Shown here piece after piece: positions 59,509 to 64,000 of a stretch of 64,000 bases of DNA. Each line of letters opens with the position of its first letter. The first letter of the stretch is position 1. The notes under the pieces were generated by a model that saw only the letters and a list, made by a program, of their open reading frames with translations, made no database searches and was not told where the DNA came from. Origin of the DNA: Alphaproteobacteria bacterium. Its GTDB lineage: Bacteria > Pseudomonadota > Alphaproteobacteria > Rhizobiales > Xanthobacteraceae. Both the position numbers and the translations under genes were made by a program. The stretch is taken from contig JBBCGH010000001.1 in the NCBI GenBank assembly GCA_037200445.1, forward strand, positions 2,232,001-2,296,000, in the 5' to 3' direction.

Positions 59509-60083
59509 GCGCAGGCTCCCGCCGTAACAGCAGGCATCGGTGCGTCCCTGGCGGTCCGCGTCGCGACGCCCACCGGCGTATCGTAGAGGCGCAGCACCAC
59601 CACGTAGCGGTCGATGCCGCCGGTCGGGAGCCAGTTGCCCGGCCGCGCGCGCGGCGCGAGCACGACCTCGAACGATCCGTCAGCGCGCCGCGCGATCTCC
59701 TGGCTGGTGAATCCGTATCGATCCGCCGCGTTGGGAACGAGCCGTCCGTCGAGATCGTAGAGCGTCACAGTCCAGAAGCGCGCGGGCGGCGTGGTGCCGG
59801 CGAGCGTCACCATGCAGCGTCCGTCGAGCGGACGGCCGACGTCGTCCGTGGAGGCGAAGAATGCGACGCCGTCACCCGAACCGATCGGGAGCTCGCCGCT
59901 GCGCGCAATCGCCGCGCGCGCGTACGGGTCGATGTCTGCTGTCCCGGTTTTCGGCCACGCGGTCCACGCGCCGATCGTGATTGCGCCGAACGCGGTGCCG
60001 CGCGTCAGGGCAAACTGGGTAAGCCCGAGGCCGAAAATCGCGGCGACCGCGAACGAGAACAGAAGTCCGATCAGCAGGCGCAT
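59505..60083 (-). CDS. DUF1214-domain membrane-anchored protein
   Basis: From ATG 60083 the protein has 192 residues with an N-terminal TM (LLIGLLFSFAVAAIFGLGL) and a DUF1214 region: DIDPYARAAIARSGELPIG, CMVTLAGTTPPARFWTVTLY and LPTGGIDRYVVVLRLYDTPV. It is the first gene of the two-gene pair with DUF1254. It begins 16 nt downstream of the PBP1A stop on the same strand. This short two-gene form is found in Hyphomicrobiales and differs from the large fused DUF1254-DUF1214 proteins. Function unknown. Confidence 0.82.
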   Translation of the reverse strand: MRLLIGLLFSFAVAAIFGLGLTQFALTRGTAFGAITIGAWTAWPKTGTADIDPYARAAIARSGELPIGSGDGVAFFASTDDVGRPLDGRCMVTLAGTTPPARFWTVTLYDLDGRLVPNAADRYGFTSQEIARRADGSFEVVLAPRARPGNWLPTGGIDRYVVVLRLYDTPVGVATRTARDAPMPAVTAGACA

Positions 60084-60099
60084 CGAGATTTCGCCGGGG

Positions 60100-62337
60100 T
60101 CAATTGCCGCGGGCGCCGCTGTCGGTCGAAGCAACCGCACCCTGCGTGCGCAGCGATGCGCCTTGCTGCGTGGTGGGCGCATCGGCGAGGCCGCGCGACG
60201 CATTCTCCATCATGCGCTCGACACGCAGCAGGACGTCCATGGAACGTTTCGTCAGCATGGTCGGACGCGGCGCCGAGGGCTCATTGGTCTTCTCCTTCGA
60301 TGCCACCTGCGGCGCTGCCGGTGTCGGGCCGGCCGGCACGCCGGGCAGGGGTTTTATCTCCACGCCTTGATGCGCATAGGCCATGATCTGATGCCAGGTC
60401 ATGGCGGGGAGCGACCCGCCTGTCATGCGATTGGTCGGCGAATAATCGTCGTTTCCGAACCACACGCCGCACGCATAATTTCCGGTGTAACCGACAAACC
60501 ACGCGTCGCGATAAGCATTGGTGGTGCCGGTCTTACCCGCCGCCCTGATGCCGTCGAGGATCGCGCGCTTCCCGGTCCCTTCCTCGACCACCTTGTTCAT
60601 CATCTGGATCATATCGAGCGCGACCTGCGGCCGCAGCACCTGCTCGGGCTTTTTCCCGTCCCGATCAAAGCGCCAGACGATTTCCCCGTTTCCACTGCGG
60701 ACTTCCACGATCGTGTGCGGGGCTACGGCCCGGCCGAGGTTAGGGAACGTTGCATACGCGGCAGTGTGTTCAAGCACGTTCACTTCCGCGGCGCCGATCG
60801 GCAGCGACGACGAATCCGTGAGCGGCGTCCGGATGCCCATGCGCTGCGCGGTCTGGATGATCTTGGCGCGGCCGACCTTCGGGTTGCCGTCGCCGAGCGA
60901 AACCGAGAGACGCACCGGGATGACGTTGATCGAGCGCACCAGCGCCTGGGTAAGCGTCATCGAGCCGGAAAACGAGTGCGAATAGTTCTGCGGACACCAG
61001 TTGCCGAGGCAGATCGGTGCGTCGACCACGATCGATGTCGGCTTGAAGCCGTTTGAGAGGGCGGTCGCGTAAACATAAGGCTTGAACGACGAGCCGGGCT
61101 GGCGCAGCGCGTCGGTCGCGCGGTTGAACTGGCTCTGCCCGTAGTCGCGCCCGCCGACCATCGCGCGTACCGAGCCGTCCAGATCGAGCACGACGGCCGC
61201 GGCCTGGCGCGCCTTGTAGTCGTTGCCGTACTGCCGGATCATCGACTCGACGGCGTTTTCGGATTCGCGCTGCAGGTTCACGTCGAGGCCGGTGCGCACC
61301 ACGAACACGCGTTCATGCAGCGACTTCGGGAACGTCGCGACCAGCTTCTTCATCTCGTCGAAGGCGTAGTCGAGATAATAGTTGGCAACGCGCTCGTCAC
61401 GCCGGTCCATCGCGGTCGCGGGATTGCGCCGCGCACCGAACACCTGGCCCTCGGTCATGAATCCCGCTTCGACGAGGTTGTCGAGCACCACGTTGGCGCG
61501 CGCGCGGGCCGCGGGCAAGTTGACGTGCGGGGCAAAGCGCGTCGGCGCCTTGAACAGGCCGGCAAGCATGGCGGCCTCGGCGAGATTCACGTCGCGTGCC
61601 GACTTGTTGAAATAGTATTGCGCGGCCGCGTCGACGCCGAAGGCGCCGCCGCCCATGTAGGCGCGGTCGAGGTAGAGTTTCAGGATCTCGTTCTTGGTGA
61701 GGCGCGTTTCGAGCCAGATCGCGAGGAATGCCTCCTTCACCTTGCGCTCGATCGTCCTCTCGTTGTTCAGGAACAGGTTCTTGGCGAGCTGCTGCGTGAT
61801 CGTCGAGCCGCCCTGCACGACGCCGCCGGCGCGTGCATTGGCGGTGAGCGCGCGCGCAAGACCCGACGGATCGATCCCGAAGTGGTCATAGAAGCGCCGG
61901 TCCTCGGTCGCGAGCGCGGCCTTGATCAGGTGGTCGGGATAGTCCTCGAGCGGAATGGCGTCGTTGTGCCGGATGCCGCGCGAGCCGACCTCGTTGCCGA
62001 AGCGATCGAGGAAGGTGACCGCGAGCTCGGACTTCTTCAGCCAGTCATCGTCCGAGGTTTCGCGGAACGCCGGGATGGCAAGCGCGAGCATGACCATCAG
62101 CCCGCCGAGGCCGAGGGTCGCTGCCTCCGACAGCGGCTCGACCACCGCCCAGCGGCGCCAGCCCGCCACATGGAACCGGTCCATGAAGGCGGAAAAGCGC
62201 TCGAAGTATTCGCGCAGCCAGCGCGCGCTCAGGAAGACGGTCGAATCCAGGCGCGAGTCGAAGTCGAGCAGGAAGCGCCTGAGCTTCCCCTTGAATTCCT
62301 GGCCATTGAGGTCGCGCAACCGTCTATCTCCGGCCAA
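60100..62337 (-). CDS. Class A penicillin-binding protein (PBP1A-type)
   Basis: The 745-residue bifunctional peptidoglycan synthase has a cytoplasmic N-terminus, one TM (LGLGGLMVMLALAIPAF), the transglycosylase domain with catalytic ALATEDRRFYDHFGIDP and GGSTITQQLAKNLFL, and the transpeptidase domain with SxxK in QPGSSFKPYVYA, SIN in LVRSINVIPV and KTGT in AAGKTGTTNAYRDAW. It polymerises and cross-links cell-wall glycan. The C-terminal tail is Pro/Gln-rich. DUF1214 and DUF1254 genes follow on the same strand, so the three may be one transcript. Confidence 0.94.
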   Translation of the reverse strand: MAGDRRLRDLNGQEFKGKLRRFLLDFDSRLDSTVFLSARWLREYFERFSAFMDRFHVAGWRRWAVVEPLSEAATLGLGGLMVMLALAIPAFRETSDDDWLKKSELAVTFLDRFGNEVGSRGIRHNDAIPLEDYPDHLIKAALATEDRRFYDHFGIDPSGLARALTANARAGGVVQGGSTITQQLAKNLFLNNERTIERKVKEAFLAIWLETRLTKNEILKLYLDRAYMGGGAFGVDAAAQYYFNKSARDVNLAEAAMLAGLFKAPTRFAPHVNLPAARARANVVLDNLVEAGFMTEGQVFGARRNPATAMDRRDERVANYYLDYAFDEMKKLVATFPKSLHERVFVVRTGLDVNLQRESENAVESMIRQYGNDYKARQAAAVVLDLDGSVRAMVGGRDYGQSQFNRATDALRQPGSSFKPYVYATALSNGFKPTSIVVDAPICLGNWCPQNYSHSFSGSMTLTQALVRSINVIPVRLSVSLGDGNPKVGRAKIIQTAQRMGIRTPLTDSSSLPIGAAEVNVLEHTAAYATFPNLGRAVAPHTIVEVRSGNGEIVWRFDRDGKKPEQVLRPQVALDMIQMMNKVVEEGTGKRAILDGIRAAGKTGTTNAYRDAWFVGYTGNYACGVWFGNDDYSPTNRMTGGSLPAMTWHQIMAYAHQGVEIKPLPGVPAGPTPAAPQVASKEKTNEPSAPRPTMLTKRSMDVLLRVERMMENASRGLADAPTTQQGASLRTQGAVASTDSGARGN

Positions 62338-62660
62338 ATGCCTATGCGGCGGCGGACGCGCCCCGAATCCGCCAACCTGTCGATTTGTTCACCACTAGCC
62401 CGTTCCGGCGGGCCCGCCAATGGCGGAAGCGCAACACGGTGAAGGGAATACGGGATATCGGGCCGCATTGGGGTGAATTGAGGGCCCGGACCCATCCCGA
62501 GAGTTGGAGCACCATTGGCTTTCGGCGCAGGTCGCTGCAATGGGCTGCCCCTGCGGGATTCCGGGCCCGCGCAACCTGCGAGTTTATCGCAGGTGGGATT
62601 CGCATCTTGTAGTACGCTTGCCGCTTGACTCGCAACTTTCGCGTCGGCCAACTCACGCGG
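62338..62660. other. Gene-free divergent region upstream of PBP1A and the subtilase-like gene
   Basis: No supported gene is seen. The region separates divergent genes and would hold both promoters. A GGATTCCGGGCCCGCG segment near 62555 resembles the ends of interspersed repeats but has no paired partner here, so no element is called. Confidence 0.45.
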
Positions 62661-64000
62661 GTGAGTCTGCGCGTGGAGCAGCCATTGAGCAGTGCTTCCG
62701 ACAATCAAAACCTCATTGGGCTGACCTCGTCCGCGTCGGCGGGCGCCGAGGCGATTATCGACAGCGTTGCGAATGGCCCGCTCTCCAAGGTCGACAGCCA
62801 GCTCGCCGCGTTGCATCTCGGCCACTCAACGATGGCGCTCGCGGCGCAATCGTTTACCTCGACGGTGCAGCAGTTCGCTCAGTCCGTCAGCCCCGATGGT
62901 CGATATGTCCTCATCGATGCGACCGCGGCGGACGGGAGCGGTGCATTCTTGCTCGACCAACTTGAAGGGATCGGGCTTCTCGATGGTTCGAGCTTTGGTG
63001 CTGTGGCCTCGGGTGGGCTTCCGATCGATGAGATCGAGGCGCTAGGCGGATTGGGCGACCTGAACTTCGCGCGCGAATCCCCGTTGATATCCAATGTGGG
63101 CGCGGTCACGACCCAGGCGGACGCATCGCTGCATTCCAACTCCGCTCGCTCGACCTTCGCGGTGAACGGGGCGGGCGTAAAGGTCGGCATACTCTCCGAC
63201 AGTTTTAATTCGAAGGGAGGCTACAGCGCGGATATTGCAACCGGCGATCTTCCGTCGGGCATTCAAGTGCTCCAGGACAACGGCACGACGGACGAGGGCC
63301 GCGGGATGGCCCAGCTCATCTACGATATAGCGCCCGGAGCGAGCCTTGCGTTCGCCACAGCGAATGGAGGCCAGGCGGGCTTGGCGAACAACATCATTGC
63401 CCTGAAAAACGCCGGCGCCAAGGTGATCGTCGATGACGTCATCTACTTTGCGGAGCCGATGTTTCAGGACGGAATTGTTGCTCAGGCGGTCAATCAGGTT
63501 GTGACCGGCGGAGCGGTGTATTTTTCATCGGCAGGAAATAACGGCCACAAGGGTTACGAAGCCCCGTTTCTTGCCGACGGCTCCCAAACGATCAATGGCA
63601 AGACGGAAACCTGGCACGACTACAATGCCGGCGGCTCTGCCAATATCTTCATGCCGTTCACTCTGGCCAACAACAGCCGGGCGACGATCGTTCTGCAGTG
63701 GAATCAACCCGCCGCATCGGTGAGTCCAGGTCATGGCGCGACCAGCGATCTGGACCTGTTCGTAACCGACAACTCTGTCAGCCACTCCCTCGTATCGTCT
63801 TCGCAGACCAACAACGTCGGGAATGACCCGATCGAAATCGTACAGGTCACCAACACCACCGGTGCAGCGCAGACCTATGACATTGTCGTCGGCCTCGCGT
63901 CCGGCGTCGCGCCGACGGACATGAAGATCGTGACCTTCAATGGCAACGGCAGTGTCGGCAACGGATTTTCCTCCAATACAAATGACGGAACAATCTACGG
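62661..64000 (+). CDS. Subtilase (S8)-like protein with Glu in place of the catalytic His (3' end cut by window)
   Basis: The frame is open from 62613 to the window end (446 residues from GTG 62661; GTG 62673 and TTG 62625 are alternatives, with no clear ribosome site). GAGVKVGILSDSFNSKGG (Asp180) is the subtilase Asp box. TTDEGRGMAQLIYDIAPGAS (Glu212) takes the place of the HGTxVA His box. VYFSSAGNNGHKG (Asn293) is the oxyanion box; the Ser box would lie beyond the window. No signal peptide is evident. A long C-terminal region rich in Asn/Thr/Gly suggests export by a type I or autotransporter-like route. Whether it is an active peptidase is open. Confidence 0.75.
   Translation, partial: MSLRVEQPLSSASDNQNLIGLTSSASAGAEAIIDSVANGPLSKVDSQLAALHLGHSTMALAAQSFTSTVQQFAQSVSPDGRYVLIDATAADGSGAFLLDQLEGIGLLDGSSFGAVASGGLPIDEIEALGGLGDLNFARESPLISNVGAVTTQADASLHSNSARSTFAVNGAGVKVGILSDSFNSKGGYSADIATGDLPSGIQVLQDNGTTDEGRGMAQLIYDIAPGASLAFATANGGQAGLANNIIALKNAGAKVIVDDVIYFAEPMFQDGIVAQAVNQVVTGGAVYFSSAGNNGHKGYEAPFLADGSQTINGKTETWHDYNAGGSANIFMPFTLANNSRATIVLQWNQPAASVSPGHGATSDLDLFVTDNSVSHSLVSSSQTNNVGNDPIEIVQVTNTTGAAQTYDIVVGLASGVAPTDMKIVTFNGNGSVGNGFSSNTNDGTIY

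Noticed and set aside
62504-62965. Frame of 153 residues overlapping the start of the subtilase-like gene
   Set aside because: Arg/Gly-rich shadow; the other frame shows subtilase motifs that continue to the window end.
1-64000. tRNA, rRNA, CRISPR array, prophage or transposase genes
   Set aside because: No sequence resembling these was recognised on either strand during reading; tRNA detection by eye is not exhaustive.

Overview
This window is high-GC, gene-dense chromosomal DNA from an alphaproteobacterium, most likely of the order Hyphomicrobiales (Bradyrhizobium/Xanthobacteraceae-like). The evidence is a MucR/Ros regulator, CtrA-type boxes, a DivJ-like kinase, DUF2336, DUF5330, DUF1491, DUF3297 and DUF6456 proteins, a TIGR03808-type Tat repeat protein, an R. 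etli-type asparaginase and a two-subunit methylmalonyl-CoA mutase with MeaB. No rRNA, tRNA, CRISPR array, phage or transposase gene was seen.

Layout. 1-10298 (+): a probable 2-aminoethylphosphonate (AEP)-type uptake and catabolic cluster, with a binding protein (5' end cut off), an ATPase, a fused permease, a PbfA-like PLP enzyme, a GNAT protein, a glutamine-synthetase-family ligase, an aldehyde dehydrogenase and an iron alcohol dehydrogenase. A repeat-flanked GIY-YIG nuclease gene lies inside it. 10295-11961 (-): arsenosugar-type glycosyltransferase and radical SAM ArsS. 12173-15655 (-): a FeeM-like N-acyltransferase with two CtrA-type boxes upstream, and a GGDEF-EAL protein. 15883-20324: MFS, DUF3750, asparaginase and CoA-transferase. 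20318-21474: Xre/RES toxin-antitoxin module. 21558-25581 (-): beta-helix Tat protein, C15 peptidase, CDF transporter and MeaB. 25693-30871: HWE kinase, SGNH hydrolase, lipoprotein and Uma2 nuclease. 30876-36745 (-): DUF4332, FolP, FolK, MutA and MutB. 37152-50652: HerA-like ATPase, M20 peptidase, enoyl-CoA hydratase, MFS, haloacid dehalogenase, class IV aminotransferase, Eis-like GNAT, SOD and oligopeptidase B. 50927-58961: a regulatory and cell-envelope segment with MucR, a DnaA-domain-IV-like protein, DUF6456, SufE, the DivJ-like kinase, a peptidoglycan-binding protein, DUF2336 and a 58-residue small gene. 58963-64000: DUF1254/DUF1214 pair, PBP1A, and an unfinished subtilase-like protein.

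Three themes stand out. First, intergenic spaces carry at least twelve inverted-repeat elements of several families; one pair encloses the GIY-YIG gene and supplies its C-terminal codons. Second, CtrA-type TTAA-N7-TTAA boxes, exact or with one mismatch, lie about 45-90 bp upstream of the FeeM-like, DivJ-like and DUF2336 starts, which suggests local cell-cycle control. Third, the AEP-like cluster combines uptake genes with a gamma-glutamylation-style gene set (ligase, ADH, ALDH) rather than a visible PhnW/PhnX route.
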